64,000 nt of DNA from Tritrichomonas musculus (Eukaryota; Parabasalia; Tritrichomonadida; Tritrichomonadidae): contig JAPFFF010000004.1 of NCBI GenBank assembly GCA_039105265.1, positions 3,348,001 through 3,412,000 of the forward strand. Reading direction: 5' to 3'. Of this stretch, positions 19,640 to 31,370 are shown piece by piece. The position numbers and the translations under genes were made by a program. Positions within the stretch are counted from its first letter, which is position 1. Each line of letters begins with the position of its first letter. The notes below the pieces were generated by a model. The model saw only the letters and a list, made by a program, of their open reading frames with translations, was not told the origin of the DNA and made no database searches.

Positions 19640-19917
19640 CAATATAAACATTGAACAATAACTACATCAAATTTAATTGAAAAAAAAAAAAAAAAAAAAA
19701 AAAAACGATGCTTTGAAAATAAAAAGAGATAAAACTTTTTGTATAAATATAATCATTGAATTTATTAATAGAAAAATAAAATTAAAATTTTAATAAAATA
19801 ACATAATATTTAATAGATATATATCGATTTTACTTTTCTTATATATTAAATATATTTAATATTAATTATTATATTATTGATTTAGTATATGTTTTATGAA
19901 ATATTTTATAAGATATA

Positions 19918-20971
19918 GGTAGGGAAAATGGTCGTGTGGTCAATTGAAAAAAGTCGGATATTGAGCGAAAAAAGTAGAGTATGAATGGAAAAAAATAATT
20001 CTTTTTCAGAAAAAAGTAAAGTAATCTTCAGAAATATTTTTTACTTCTTCAGAAATATTTTCTTTTTCTTTAGAAAAAGGTCGTTCTTTTTTAGAAATAT
20101 TTTTTTCTTTTTTAGAAAATGACGAATTCATTTTTAGAAAAAGGTCCTTCTTTTTTAGAAGTATTTTTTACTTTATTAGAAAAACGTCGAACCATGAATA
20201 GAAATAAAATTTGGGCTTTTTTAAAAAATACCAGTTTCTCAACTATAAAACTAAATATTATGTTTTAATCGATCACCTGATCAGAAAAATTGCTTTAAAT
20301 ATCATTATTATTTAATAACAAATAATAAAATTTTTAAAAATTTTAAAATTTGAATGAAAAAAATAATTGATATGCATATTTTTCCTTGCCTATAAAGATA
20401 TTTTTTTCTATAATTTTTTAATGCACATAATATGCATAATACATAAATTATTAAAATACACTATTATTACACTTTATTTTATAATATTTAAATCTTTTTA
20501 TTTTCTTATTTTAATTTTGTGAAAACTCATTGAATTTTTACTTTTGAATTTTAGACTTTTTGTCCGTCCTCCCTAAAATAATAATGATATTTAAAGCAAT
20601 TTTTCTGATCAGGTGATCGATTAAAACATAATATTTAGTTTTATAGTTGAGAAACTGGTATTTTTTAAAAAAGCCCAAATTTTATTTCTATTCATGGTTC
20701 GACGTTTTTCTAATAAAGTAAAAAATACTTCTAAAAAAGAAGGACCTTTTTCTAAAAATGAATTCGTCATTTTCTAAAAAAGAAAAAAATATTTCTAAAA
20801 AAGAACGACCTTTTTCTAAAGAAGAAGAAAATATTTCTGAAGAAGTAAAAAATATTTCTGAAGATTACTTTACTTTTTTCTGAAAAAGAATTATTTTTTT
20901 CCATTCATACTCTACTTTTTTCGCTCAATACCCGACTTTTTTCAATTGACCACCCGACCATTTTCCCTACC
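19918..20971. mobile_element. Foldback element with 396-bp inverted arms
   Basis: Arms 19918-20313 and 20576-20971 are inverted copies differing at only about three positions that I can see, separated by a 262-bp AT-rich spacer. The outer ends read GGTAGGGAAAATGGTCG and are flanked by TA on both sides (19916-19917, 20972-20973), consistent with TA target duplication. Each arm has internal direct repeats built on TTTTTTAGAAATATTTTTT. No protein is encoded. The near-identity implies a young insertion or arm homogenisation. A transcript would form a hairpin of about 396 bp. Confidence 0.9.
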
Positions 20972-20979
20972 TATATGAT

Positions 20980-22278
20980 TAGAGGTATTCATGTAGAGAA
21001 ATTGACGAAATATTGTAATATTGATCATATTTTCTTTATTTTTATTTTGATACTAAGAATGAACTTTAATGGATAAGAATTTTATACTCCTATTTTTGAG
21101 ATATTTCTATTTTTATTTTTCTGAATAAGAATCGTTTTAAAATTGAGAGGCTATATATTTTTTTTTATATAAAAATTGATGAAATATAAATATATATATA
21201 ATTTTGTTTTATTAATTATTATAGTATATAAATATTGATAAATTATTAATACTTATATGTTTAAAAAATATTTATTTTCTAGAGATACACTTGTTTATAT
21301 TTTTTTTATTTTTTATAAATTTTTAACTTTTTCAGTTATTATATTTTTTATATTGAAATAATAAACAATTTTTATCCTAGTAGTATTGTTATTAAAACAT
21401 TATTTTATTTTATATATATAATATATATTATATTTTATATACTATATAAATTTTATATTTAAGTTTTACATTATATATTAAATAGATAAATTAACAAAAA
21501 AAAATGAAAAATTCAATTAAACGATGATTTTTAATTGAATTTCTAAAAAAATATGTTGCTTTGTATTGTGATTATTTTTTGGTTTTCAATATATTAAATA
21601 TTAAAGTTATTTTTATAATATAGTAATTAATAATTTTACTTTATAAAAAATATTTTTAATAATATTTTTAAGAAAATGAGGAAATTTATATTTTTCAAGA
21701 ATCACTTCACTATTAACTTCACTTCACCGAAAATAATCATCTCACGTCACTAAAAAATAATAACGTACCAAAATACGATGAAAAATAATTCAAAATAATG
21801 CAAAATATAAAATTGCATTTTTCTTTAAAATGAGAGTATAGAGTAACTTATTTACATAATAAAATTTATTTAAATATTTATTATTATTATATTGTACAAT
21901 TAGTATATAATTATTTCGTAAATCAATTGAGAAATAAGTCATTTTCTTAATTTTTTTATGTGAATTAGTATTTAAATCTATATATGGCTAATAAATTTGG
22001 TTTACAACAGATAATCTATTTTATAAATAAAATACAAAATATTATTATTGATTTGTAATTCATAAATATTTTATTTGAATCGAGATATAGATGAAACATT
22101 ATTTTTTAAATGGTTTTTAAATTCTCAACATCCATTAAAATCAATTATGGCAAATGTCAGTATTAGATATATAGAAGTTAATGATATTAATATTTTTTCA
22201 TAAGATAAAATATTCATTCAATTAAAGTAAAAATAAAAAAATTAAATAACGAGTTTTCACTTCACATGAATACCTCTA
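20980..22278. repeat. Possible degenerate element with short inverted ends
   Basis: TAGAGGTATTCATGT at 20980-20994 has a close inverted copy at about 22264-22278 (ACATGAATACCTCTA). Between them lie 1.27 kb of AT-rich DNA without a gene, with TTCACTTCAC motifs near 21710-21732 and 22257-22266. I see no target duplication, so this is only a candidate old element. Confidence 0.35.
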
Positions 22279-23321
22279 TTAAAACACAAAATAATATTTC
22301 AATTTATTCTATGAAATTGTTAAAAACTAAAAACTGATTTTTTCTGATAGAAAATTCTTAGAATACAAGAAAAGAAAACAATAACTATTGGATATGAACC
22401 ATCTATAATTCCAATAAACTGTTTTGCATTTCAAACTTTAGTGATTACAATTAAATCGATCAACATAATGATTATATTGAAGAAAAAAAAAATAATAATA
22501 ATCATATATAACTGTTTTTAAATTAAAATTTTATTATTATTTTGTGTAAATTCCGAAATTTTAGTTTTTCCGTGTAACGTACTCGTGCCCGTGCCCTTAT
22601 GGAATCCCTGATTTTTATATCACATTTTTTCATCACATAGTTTTTCAGTCATATAATTAAAATTACATTTTTTGATTTTAAATATATATTGTAAATATTA
22701 TATACATGTTGATGGATTGATTTTTAATAAAAAATAATCAATATTCAAGCTTTTTTGGCATATAGCAAAATTGAATTGCACAATAAAAATATAAAGACAA
22801 TTTAACGGTTTCAATTCAAATAGTATTTTTAAAAAAAAGTTTAATATATATTTCATTGCTTGAGGGAAGGGGGATAAAAACATTTAGATATAAGTGAAAA
22901 ATAAAATTTCCTACTCATTTTCTAAAAAATAATTTCACCTTAAAATCTAATTCTATTGAATTTATTATTTAGACTTATATCAAGTTTTTTTTTTTAAATT
23001 TAAATAAAAATTAATTAAATAAAATTTTATAATAGTATTTATTTTATTATTGAAATATAATTAATTATAAAGATATTTTGATTCAAAAAAAAGATATATT
23101 AGTTTTGATTGTTTTAAAGCTTTTGATAAAAATTCAAAAATTCATAAAATTCCAAAAATAAAATTTTCCTTACAGAATTTTTAATGAATCAAAAAATTTG
23201 AATCAAAAATTTGAAAATAAACTAAATTTTCAATGAAACTATGTTATTTTTTCTATACAAAATTGAAAATAATTGTATGATGTGATATGAAACAGTTATA
23301 TCATTTTTCTCGTATATTAAA
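22279..23321. other. AT-rich spacer
   Basis: Intergenic DNA upstream of the aminotransferase gene. One short GC-richer patch (about 22568-22606, CCGTGTAACGTACTCGTGCC) stands out and may be a transposon scrap. A 61-codon minus frame (22698-22883) is not credible. Confidence 0.45.
23301..23306 (+). promoter_or_regulatory. Possible initiator (Inr) TCATTT
   Basis: TCATTTTTC lies about 19 bases before the aminotransferase ATG and fits TCA(+1)Y(T/A). The short distance to the ATG supports it. Confidence 0.45.
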
Positions 23322-24530
23322 ATGCTTTCTGAGAAAATTTCGAATGTTCAACATGCTCCTGAAGATGCCATTTTTGGTGTGAAAAAGAAGTTCATGGAAT
23401 CACCTCTCAAAGAAAAGTATTTACTTTCAGTTGGTGTATATCGAACAGATGATGCTCTTCCTTATACTTTTGAAGCAGTAAAACAAGCTGAAGACCGTAT
23501 ACTTCACAAATATTCAAAGGATTACCTTCCGATGACTGGGTACGCCCCATTTGTTGAACACGCTCGTGAATTATTGTTTACCAAGCCAATTCTTGAAAAA
23601 TATGGTGATAGAATTGGGTCGCTTCAGAGCTGTGCTGGAACTGGTGCGTTGTATCTAACAAGTCGTTTTGTTAAAGAATTTCTCAACATTAACAAAATTT
23701 TCCTTTCTGATCCCACATGGCCAAATTATCGAAAAATATTTGGAAGCCTTGAACATAGTTTATTGTTTTACCCATATATTGACCCAAAGACTAACACACT
23801 TGACATTAATGGAATGGTAGATGCTATTTCTAAAGGACCCGAATGCTGTCTTGTTGTTTTACAAGTTTGCGCTCATAATCCAACAGGAGTTGACCCAAAC
23901 ATGGAGCAATGGGATCGCATCTTTAAAGTTTGCAAAGAAAAACAAGATTTAATTTGCTTTGATTTTGCATATATGGGATTCGCATCAGGAGATATGGATG
24001 TTGATGCACAACCAGTTAGAAGATATATTGAATGGGGACTTCCATTCTTTTGCTGCTTCTCCTTCTCCAAATGCATGGGATTGTACGGCGAGAGAGTTGG
24101 ATGTCTACATGCATTTTGCCAAACTAAGGAAGAAGCTGAAAATATTAAGTCACAACTCGCTGTAATTGTAAGAGAAACTTGGAGTGTTTGCCCCCAGAAT
24201 GGATCATATATTGCAGCTGAGGTTCTTAATGACGAGAATTTAACTAAAGATTGGGCAAAAGAAGTGACCAACTGCGGACAAAGAATGATTACTATTCGTA
24301 ATAAATTCTGTGATTTACTTGAAGAAAAAACAAAAAAGAGTTGGGATTTCATACGCCAACAAAAAGGAATGTTTGCTCATACAGGATTCGATATTAAACA
24401 AGTTGGTCTTCTCGCTGAAGAAGGCGTATTTTTACCAAATAACGGCCGAGTTTCTATTCCAGCATTAAATACAGCCAATGTTGAGTTCGTCGCTCAAGCA
24501 TTTGCAAATGTCCTCAAAAAATCTGCGTAA
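23322..24530 (+). CDS. Aspartate aminotransferase (class I, PLP-dependent)
   Basis: The 402-residue protein has the length and motifs of cytosolic/mitochondrial-type aspartate aminotransferases. Visible are SVGVYRTDDALPYTF near the N-terminus, the NPTGVDP block (186-192), D214 and Y217 in FDFAYMGFASG for cofactor pyridine and phenolate contacts, the Schiff-base lysine K250 in SFSKCMGLYGERVG, and a C-terminal GRVSIPALN carrying the substrate-carboxylate arginine. It transfers the amino group between aspartate (and in trichomonads probably aromatic amino acids) and 2-oxoglutarate. No targeting extension is evident, although the short N-terminus MLSEKISNVQ could be compared with hydrogenosomal presequences. 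Intact. Confidence 0.95.
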   Translation: MLSEKISNVQHAPEDAIFGVKKKFMESPLKEKYLLSVGVYRTDDALPYTFEAVKQAEDRILHKYSKDYLPMTGYAPFVEHARELLFTKPILEKYGDRIGSLQSCAGTGALYLTSRFVKEFLNINKIFLSDPTWPNYRKIFGSLEHSLLFYPYIDPKTNTLDINGMVDAISKGPECCLVVLQVCAHNPTGVDPNMEQWDRIFKVCKEKQDLICFDFAYMGFASGDMDVDAQPVRRYIEWGLPFFCCFSFSKCMGLYGERVGCLHAFCQTKEEAENIKSQLAVIVRETWSVCPQNGSYIAAEVLNDENLTKDWAKEVTNCGQRMITIRNKFCDLLEEKTKKSWDFIRQQKGMFAHTGFDIKQVGLLAEEGVFLPNNGRVSIPALNTANVEFVAQAFANVLKKSA

Positions 24531-25152
24531 GCAATTTTAGTTTTTTAAAGCAACACAAAAATTCAATTTTTTTTTAAAAAATTTAATTTCCTTTACTTAC
24601 AATGAATCCAATTTATTTGTTCACGAACATAAATATTATTAAAAAAAAAAAAAAAATAGGAATTTTGTATAGATTTAATCTTAACCTCCATCAATACCAT
24701 TTTGTACTAAGCGTTGAAAATATTAAGGTAGGCGATTGTCGCACATTTATTTTATCATCAAAAATATTGTTTTTTTATTAATTCGATATTATTTATTTAA
24801 AAAATTATAAATTTAAAATATAATTAAATAATATTTGATTCGTATCAAAAATAGCAAACTACTATTCTATTGCTTTTCTTCTTTCTTTCATATATCATAC
24901 ATTATGAGAAAAATAGATTTTTGGAAATGAAATATGAAAAAATACAATAAAAATATTTAAAAAGGATTCTGAGAAAAAACAAAATTAGATTCTCATATAG
25001 AAACAATTCTTCCTAAACTTTTGGGTCTTCGCCTTCTACAACTATATTTATGTGAAATAAATATTTCAGATATGATAGGATTGAATTATCACCAAATTGA
25101 ATTTGACGGCAGTAACTTTTTGAAAAAATTCAATTTAAAAAAAAATAATAAA
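24531..25152. other. AT-rich spacer
   Basis: Intergenic DNA with a run of A at 24641-24656. The frame of the following gene is open from 25021 without an ATG until 25072 and 25153. No other feature seen. Confidence 0.45.
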
Positions 25153-28100
25153 ATGGATGAGCTAATTTCAACACTTCAAAAATCGATTTTAGAATCACGA
25201 TCAGAATCAGATGTTGCACATGCACTTTACACATTTCAAAAAGAAATTCATCCGTTTTCATGCTCACAAATTGGACGAAAACAAGTAAAAGAAGTCTTTA
25301 AAACTGTATGGGAAACATTAATTTCCACAATGAATCGTTTTGCATCACTAATATCAATACGGGTAGCAACTTTTTCTGTTGCTTCTACATTTTTAATTCG
25401 AATGACTCCGTTTTTTCCGTTTCAAATTCGAGAATCATTTTCTGAAATTGTAGGCAGCGAAGTTTCACTCAACCAGAATGAATCCTCAAATCCAAATTCC
25501 AATCACGAAACCCAATCAAGTTCTAGTAAATTAATTGAGAATAAAAATAACCATTCAAATCGATTTATTGATTTATATCCAATATCAAATAAACCAAATG
25601 TATCACCAGGAACAACATCATTGTCGAATGTTTCCATATTACTTGCAAGCTCTTTTTCGTTTATAACTAATTTCATATCATTGGAATTTGTCGATGACTT
25701 TCTAGTTAGATCACCGATTTTTCATCATTTTATAGATAAAGATTCTTTAGAGTCAGAAAGACTACCAGATATAATTTCTAATATTTGTGATAACGTTGGA
25801 GTTGAATGGTACAGATCACTTCTTTTAGCATTGTTACAAGTTAATAGTTCCAAAGGTCATATATGGAGCAGGAGTACCATAAAAACAATTTTAGCCGTCA
25901 TTCGTCATTTTCCTCATATTCTTATGAATGATGTTCTCAAATTTTTCTTAGAAAGCAGTAACATTAGTATTAGTCAAAAAAATTATAAAGGTAAGGATAT
26001 AAAAGAATTTCATATAGATAATTCCGAGATCGCTTTAATAGGCTTTTTAATGACAAACTTAGAAGGTGAAATGGGAAATATTGATTTACTTCCTTTTGCG
26101 AAAATTGCATTAAATATAATAAAAAGTAGTGATTATAGTTTAGATAAAGAAAATAACGGTCATATGACAACAAATAAAATTCAAATCGATAACGCTTTTC
26201 AAATCTTATCTGTAAATTCCAAATACTTTCGTTTAAAAGTTATTCAAATTGATGAAGATACAATCAAAATAATTATTTTCAAAGGGAGAACAAAATTCGA
26301 GAAGAAATCGAAATTCAGGAAGAAGAGAAAGAAGAAGCTCTACTATCTCAGCGATATAGAAATTGATCAGATTCTTAATAATTATGATAAAAAATACCAA
26401 ACATCGCCATATAAGGAAGTTTCTGATTCAGAAGATTTTGGCTACAATAATGGAGAATACTATTCAAGCGACCTTATTGAACAAGGAATGATTCAAAGCC
26501 AAAATATAAAGGTTCACTCTGCACTTTCTAGTGCAGTATCAATTCAATTTTCCAGTTCAGATTCCCTTTCAATAATATCAGCCGCCTACAAAAAATCAAA
26601 CAGCTCAATTTCAAATATTAATACAAATTCCTCCAGTAATACTAACAACAGTAGCCAAACCAAGTCTGTTCCACAATCTGAATCAAAAGATAATATTGAA
26701 GAGCCACCGTCAGCAGATAATGACAATCAATCGGAGAATAAGTTGTTCCATAGCAATGATCCATTTATTCGTGATATTAATCTCAATGAAGATAATTGCA
26801 ATAATTCTGACAATAATGACGAAGATGAAAATGAAATTGTTGATGAAGTCAGATTGAATTATAAGCCACTATTAACTAATTCTTCATTTTTTTTACTCCC
26901 ACTACCAATTAACCCATTTTTAATTCCATCAGAACAAAGGAATGAAGAAAGTTTTCCAATTTTTTCAGCTAAATTGAATGCTCTTGCGTCTTACTTTACC
27001 GACGCAAATATGATTATTTATGATGATGACGAAGATAATCAACAAAACCCCAACGTTGACAAGACATCTTTAGATCAGGCCATCTCAATTTTTGAAATGT
27101 TTATGAATGAAAAATATGATATCTACGTATCAGCTGTTCTTCAATCTTTACAAAAATGCGTTAATTGCATTCTTATGAATACAAAAGATCCTAAGTTTAT
27201 TGGAATGCTAAGAAAAATTATTTTTGCACCAATAACATCATGGTTTCATGCTCTTGATATTTTACGTGTAATATCTGCAATAAGACCAGAATTAATAGAT
27301 TATTCATTTGGCCAAAAATCATTTGCTTCAAGTGGACTGAAAGAAATTGTTGAGCTTGTCATGGATTTCTCAATGATTGAAAAATATGATAAGCTCATAG
27401 AACCATGCTTTAACACAGTGGTTGGAATGACAACATCAAACAATTATTATAAGATAATAGACATATTATTGAATCATGTAGATTTATTCAATCCTATATC
27501 AATTCGACGCCATTTGGATATAGTTTACGAACTCATCAAAAAATATGAAAAAGATGATCATGATTTAAGCCGCATAATTCAACCTCACTGTTATAAGTTC
27601 TTTGAGTTATTGAATTTTTATTACAATGATTTGAATACACTTTCGTCTCTATTTCATATCCTCTCTTTATATGATTCAAGTGAACTTTTCTATACTACAC
27701 TACAATCACGACCACTTGAACAATCATCATCTCAATCTCAAGACCAGTTGAAATCACAAGATCAATCGCAATCTCAGTCTCAAGATCAATCAAGTGAAAC
27801 AGAAAGTAGTGAAACTCATGAAAGTACAACTGTGATTAATACTACTTCTCATATTCCAGAGAAATTAGTTCTTTTTAATCAGGCTGTTTCGTTAGCAAAG
27901 CTTATCGCAAATGCTGGCGTTACTTATCTTCTTGGCATGAAGAAAACTGAAGATATTGCGTATTTCTATGATCAAATTGAGCACAATTTCACATTACAGT
28001 CAATTGAAATTACCTGCAAAGGCATAACTGATTACAAAAAACAATTTTCATGCATTCATGCTGCAATGTGCTTTATTTTTAGTCTTCCTTATTTTATATC

Positions 28101-30912
28101 CAATATTGAAGACACATTTATTTATGATATGGCTCGAAGGCTTTTCAGGTTCTTCCCAAGAGAAGTGTCAACTTTTCTTTTAAATGTTCGAATGACAACA
28201 GAAACAACCTCATCTAAAGTTCGGACAACTAGAAACAACCTAATTCATAACATTGTTGCAAGAATGGAAGCTGAAAAAGATACGGATGTACATTCACAAT
28301 GGTGCAAACTACTCATCAGATTCAGAGCATCAACTAAATTTCTTAGTAAGACGATCACCCGGACCATAAATGATGTGGCTTACTTTTTAAGATATGATTT
28401 ATTGAGATTAACTGTTGATGAAATATCCAGCTTTATTAATTTTCTCTATGTTTTTGATAAAACTTCATGCAGATTCATTTTAAGGACAATTGCTTCAATT
28501 GACAAAGAGAAGCGCGTTCAATTATTTACAATTGCATCGAATCCAATAAAAGACCTATTTTCACAATTCTTTGAAGGCGAAACAATGGAATCTTTGAATA
28601 GTGAAAACGAATTAATGGAAGATGAATTATTAATATCAAGTGCTTTAGATCAAGACACATTTGAAAAGATTGCTTCTAGAATTGAAGCAAAGCCCAAGCT
28701 TCTCGACTTTTATAAGAAAAACTTGAATGGATGGGTTCTTCTTATTTTAAGCAAAACTATTAAAAAACGGTTTAAGAAACAAATTGTACGTTCATCTAAG
28801 ATATTTTCTGAAACATCAAATGATTCATCAGTCAGTAGTGACTTAAATAATTCAATTGAATTGAATGAATCCTATGAAGTTTTGAAAGCTGATTCAAGTT
28901 CTAAAAAGCAGGCAAAGCTTGGCTGGCGACCAACGAATCCTTATTTTGACAACTACAAAAAGAGCCGTGAAGAAGAAATTTCACTCAGACTTCAAAGTGG
29001 AGCTGATGATTCAATCATGCTCTTTTTACAATTAAATCATATCAAAAGTAATGAAATGGAAAATCTTACTTTTTCACCAAATGCACTCGTTAATGTCATT
29101 AAATATCTTGCAGCAAATGAGCCAGATTGTGATCTTCTTCAAAAGCAAATTATACAATCATTAACAATAAATGATTCTCTTACTTCAAAACGCCGTGCCT
29201 TATTAGAAGCAATGAAAATTAATCCTTCTCATTTTCTTCAAGATTTTCAAGTTCAGCCACGTCTTAAAAAGGCACATTTACTATTCATTGGCTCATTTTT
29301 AAACAGCCGTCAAAAATTACAACTTACAAAAGATGATTGCGCTTTACTTTTTCCTTTCATGCTTCGTTTATTTGAATCAGCAAAAAATGTCAAAAGAGTT
29401 CAATATGTCCTTACTTTAATGTCGGTTCTTATAACTGTTTCACCAACTATACCAATTTTCTTTTTGAAAGCAATTGCTGAATATATTTTCAATGATCTAA
29501 AGATGTCGTTGACAAATGTTGACAATTCAATGAAGCAAAAAATACTAAACTTGCCTGATCAAGTAGGCCTTGTTTTTACATGCTTAGCAAGACAATTGCT
29601 GATTAAATCAAATTCTCTCGGCAATTCTCTTTATGATGTCAAAAATACATCTTCTTTGGATTTCGATGACACTGCAAAGCATAACTTGTTTACTTTTCAT
29701 GTAAGCACACAAAACATCTTTTCACCAACTTTTACAAATATGTTCTTTCTGGTTTATTCATTAAATGGAATGGGAATGAGCGATACTACAACTTCATTTA
29801 CTGATTTAAATATATCTTCATTTTCTTTCGAATTTGAAAACGAGTTAAAGAGGATTATATCATCTTCTGATACTTTTCCGTCTTTACCTTCTATAATATT
29901 CAAAAAAGCTGCAATTATAAGAATCTTGTTGTTTTGTAAAATACCAATGCTTTCATCCTCAATAAGATCATTCATTAAACACAATTATCAAGACATTTTT
30001 AATTGGTCAAAAGAATTGAAAAATCCATTCATTATTGATAATATTTTCAATTTTTCAATCGACTTCTTCCTTGATTCTACTTATGCTAATAATCAAATCT
30101 TTAGTTCAACTTCAAATTATAGAAATACAATTTGCAATTACATTCGTGAATTTATTCTTCAGAACTTCTTCCAACAATTCATTCAAAGCATCAGTTTTCT
30201 TCATAGTTCATCATCATCATTCGTGTTATCTTGCTCATCTCCGGGATCTCCATTTTTGAATACTTTACTTCATTTCTTGTTATCAATATGCTCCAATAAT
30301 AATGGAAATTCAGATGCTATTTCTTTTGCTTTCTCTGTATCTGACATGGTACCAATGCAAAGAACAACTTTACGCGAATTCTTAACTTATATGGAAATTT
30401 TGAAGATTTATTTATCTAAAGTTCAAAAGCCAGAAGACAAGAAAAATATTGTTCTTAATTCTATTAAAACTTGGACAAAAACATTAATGATTAAAGGAAG
30501 CAATAAAGAGAATGCTACAAAAGGTGTCCAAAATATGGATAATGAAGATTTTTATGGAGAAGAAAGTTATGATACTTATAAATATATTGTTAATTATATT
30601 TACTTGATGACTCAAATTAATGTTGATAACAATGAAATAATTCAAGCTATTTATCAAAACTTCGAAGAAAAATTCGAATTTTTCTCATTTTTCATGGCAC
30701 TTTCACTTTACGTAAAATCTTTACGAAATTCATTTTTAAAGAATGAGGAAGAAAATAAAACCACTTTTGAAGATAGTGATATCGGAAAACTAATGCTTGA
30801 GACTTTTTCAAATGGACGGAATGTTAAGAAGAGAGATGAAAATATCGAAGCACTTAGAATGCTTATTAAAGGAAATTATAAAGAAGCTTATAATTTGCTC
30901 ATGAAGTGCTAA
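25153..30912 (+). CDS. Giant helical (alpha-solenoid-like) protein of unknown function
   Basis: The frame opens at a TTG (25021). I place the start at the ATG at 25153 (MDELISTLQKSILESR), after an A-rich leader, giving about 1919 residues; ATG 25072 is an alternative. The chain is a succession of amphipathic helices (for example VWETLISTMNRFASLIS, ISSFINFLYVFD) typical of HEAT/ARM-like solenoids. Low-complexity inserts interrupt it: a basic KKRKKK patch (about residue 390), a Ser/Asn-rich acidic stretch (about 480-570) and SQSQDQ repeats (about 856-886). No catalytic motif or membrane segment is visible. It may be a scaffold of the Furry/Mor2 or other large-solenoid type, but I cannot assign it. 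A shorter distance to the next gene on the same strand has no operonic meaning here. Confidence 0.8.
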   Translation: MDELISTLQKSILESRSESDVAHALYTFQKEIHPFSCSQIGRKQVKEVFKTVWETLISTMNRFASLISIRVATFSVASTFLIRMTPFFPFQIRESFSEIVGSEVSLNQNESSNPNSNHETQSSSSKLIENKNNHSNRFIDLYPISNKPNVSPGTTSLSNVSILLASSFSFITNFISLEFVDDFLVRSPIFHHFIDKDSLESERLPDIISNICDNVGVEWYRSLLLALLQVNSSKGHIWSRSTIKTILAVIRHFPHILMNDVLKFFLESSNISISQKNYKGKDIKEFHIDNSEIALIGFLMTNLEGEMGNIDLLPFAKIALNIIKSSDYSLDKENNGHMTTNKIQIDNAFQILSVNSKYFRLKVIQIDEDTIKIIIFKGRTKFEKKSKFRKKRKKKLYYLSDIEIDQILNNYDKKYQTSPYKEVSDSEDFGYNNGEYYSSDLIEQGMIQSQNIKVHSALSSAVSIQFSSSDSLSIISAAYKKSNSSISNINTNSSSNTNNSSQTKSVPQSESKDNIEEPPSADNDNQSENKLFHSNDPFIRDINLNEDNCNNSDNNDEDENEIVDEVRLNYKPLLTNSSFFLLPLPINPFLIPSEQRNEESFPIFSAKLNALASYFTDANMIIYDDDEDNQQNPNVDKTSLDQAISIFEMFMNEKYDIYVSAVLQSLQKCVNCILMNTKDPKFIGMLRKIIFAPITSWFHALDILRVISAIRPELIDYSFGQKSFASSGLKEIVELVMDFSMIEKYDKLIEPCFNTVVGMTTSNNYYKIIDILLNHVDLFNPISIRRHLDIVYELIKKYEKDDHDLSRIIQPHCYKFFELLNFYYNDLNTLSSLFHILSLYDSSELFYTTLQSRPLEQSSSQSQDQLKSQDQSQSQSQDQSSETESSETHESTTVINTTSHIPEKLVLFNQAVSLAKLIANAGVTYLLGMKKTEDIAYFYDQIEHNFTLQSIEITCKGITDYKKQFSCIHAAMCFIFSLPYFISNIEDTFIYDMARRLFRFFPREVSTFLLNVRMTTETTSSKVRTTRNNLIHNIVARMEAEKDTDVHSQWCKLLIRFRASTKFLSKTITRTINDVAYFLRYDLLRLTVDEISSFINFLYVFDKTSCRFILRTIASIDKEKRVQLFTIASNPIKDLFSQFFEGETMESLNSENELMEDELLISSALDQDTFEKIASRIEAKPKLLDFYKKNLNGWVLLILSKTIKKRFKKQIVRSSKIFSETSNDSSVSSDLNNSIELNESYEVLKADSSSKKQAKLGWRPTNPYFDNYKKSREEEISLRLQSGADDSIMLFLQLNHIKSNEMENLTFSPNALVNVIKYLAANEPDCDLLQKQIIQSLTINDSLTSKRRALLEAMKINPSHFLQDFQVQPRLKKAHLLFIGSFLNSRQKLQLTKDDCALLFPFMLRLFESAKNVKRVQYVLTLMSVLITVSPTIPIFFLKAIAEYIFNDLKMSLTNVDNSMKQKILNLPDQVGLVFTCLARQLLIKSNSLGNSLYDVKNTSSLDFDDTAKHNLFTFHVSTQNIFSPTFTNMFFLVYSLNGMGMSDTTTSFTDLNISSFSFEFENELKRIISSSDTFPSLPSIIFKKAAIIRILLFCKIPMLSSSIRSFIKHNYQDIFNWSKELKNPFIIDNIFNFSIDFFLDSTYANNQIFSSTSNYRNTICNYIREFILQNFFQQFIQSISFLHSSSSSFVLSCSSPGSPFLNTLLHFLLSICSNNNGNSDAISFAFSVSDMVPMQRTTLREFLTYMEILKIYLSKVQKPEDKKNIVLNSIKTWTKTLMIKGSNKENATKGVQNMDNEDFYGEESYDTYKYIVNYIYLMTQINVDNNEIIQAIYQNFEEKFEFFSFFMALSLYVKSLRNSFLKNEEENKTTFEDSDIGKLMLETFSNGRNVKKRDENIEALRMLIKGNYKEAYNLLMKC

Positions 30913-31370
30913 AACTTCATTGTTTTTTATATATCAAAAAAATGATCCAGCTTTATTTTTATTTTTGTTTTAAATACTATTTGTTCATATTTTGTTTTCA
31001 ACAAATATACTAAATGTTTTTATTTATAATTTGTTTTATTGTTTTAAACAGCTAAAAAATAATAATAAAAGATTAACTTCTTTATACCACGTAGGCATTA
31101 TGGTGCTAAGCATTAGAAAGGCTTCAAGAATTATTGACAAACTTATTATTAAAAATTTTTAAAAAATTTGTCATTTTATGAAAAATAGAATCTAAATTAA
31201 ATTTAATCAAACTGATGCTACTTTTTTTTTTTTTAAAACATATCACTCGTGATAAGTTCTGATGTTTCAATTAAAAAATTTTTTCATTGAAAATTAAAAT
31301 TTTTTTAATTGAAAATCAAAAATCGTTTTGAAAACATTGACTTATTAAATTTTTTTTTTTTTTTATAAAA
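30913..31370. other. AT-rich spacer
   Basis: Intergenic DNA between the giant solenoid gene and the intron-containing kinase gene, with poly-T runs before the kinase ATG. Nothing else supported. Confidence 0.45.

Noticed and set aside
19681-19705. Long A run resembling a retroposed poly(A) tail
   Set aside because: No upstream gene-like sequence or target duplication; homopolymers are common in this DNA.
22560-22610. GC-richer patch thought to be an RNA gene
   Set aside because: No cloverleaf, no box A/B spacing and no pairing partner were found.
25021-25152. N-terminal extension of the giant solenoid protein (from TTG)
   Set aside because: It begins with a non-ATG codon and has an A-rich stretch just before the ATG at 25153, so it is treated as untranslated leader, though ATG 25072 remains possible.
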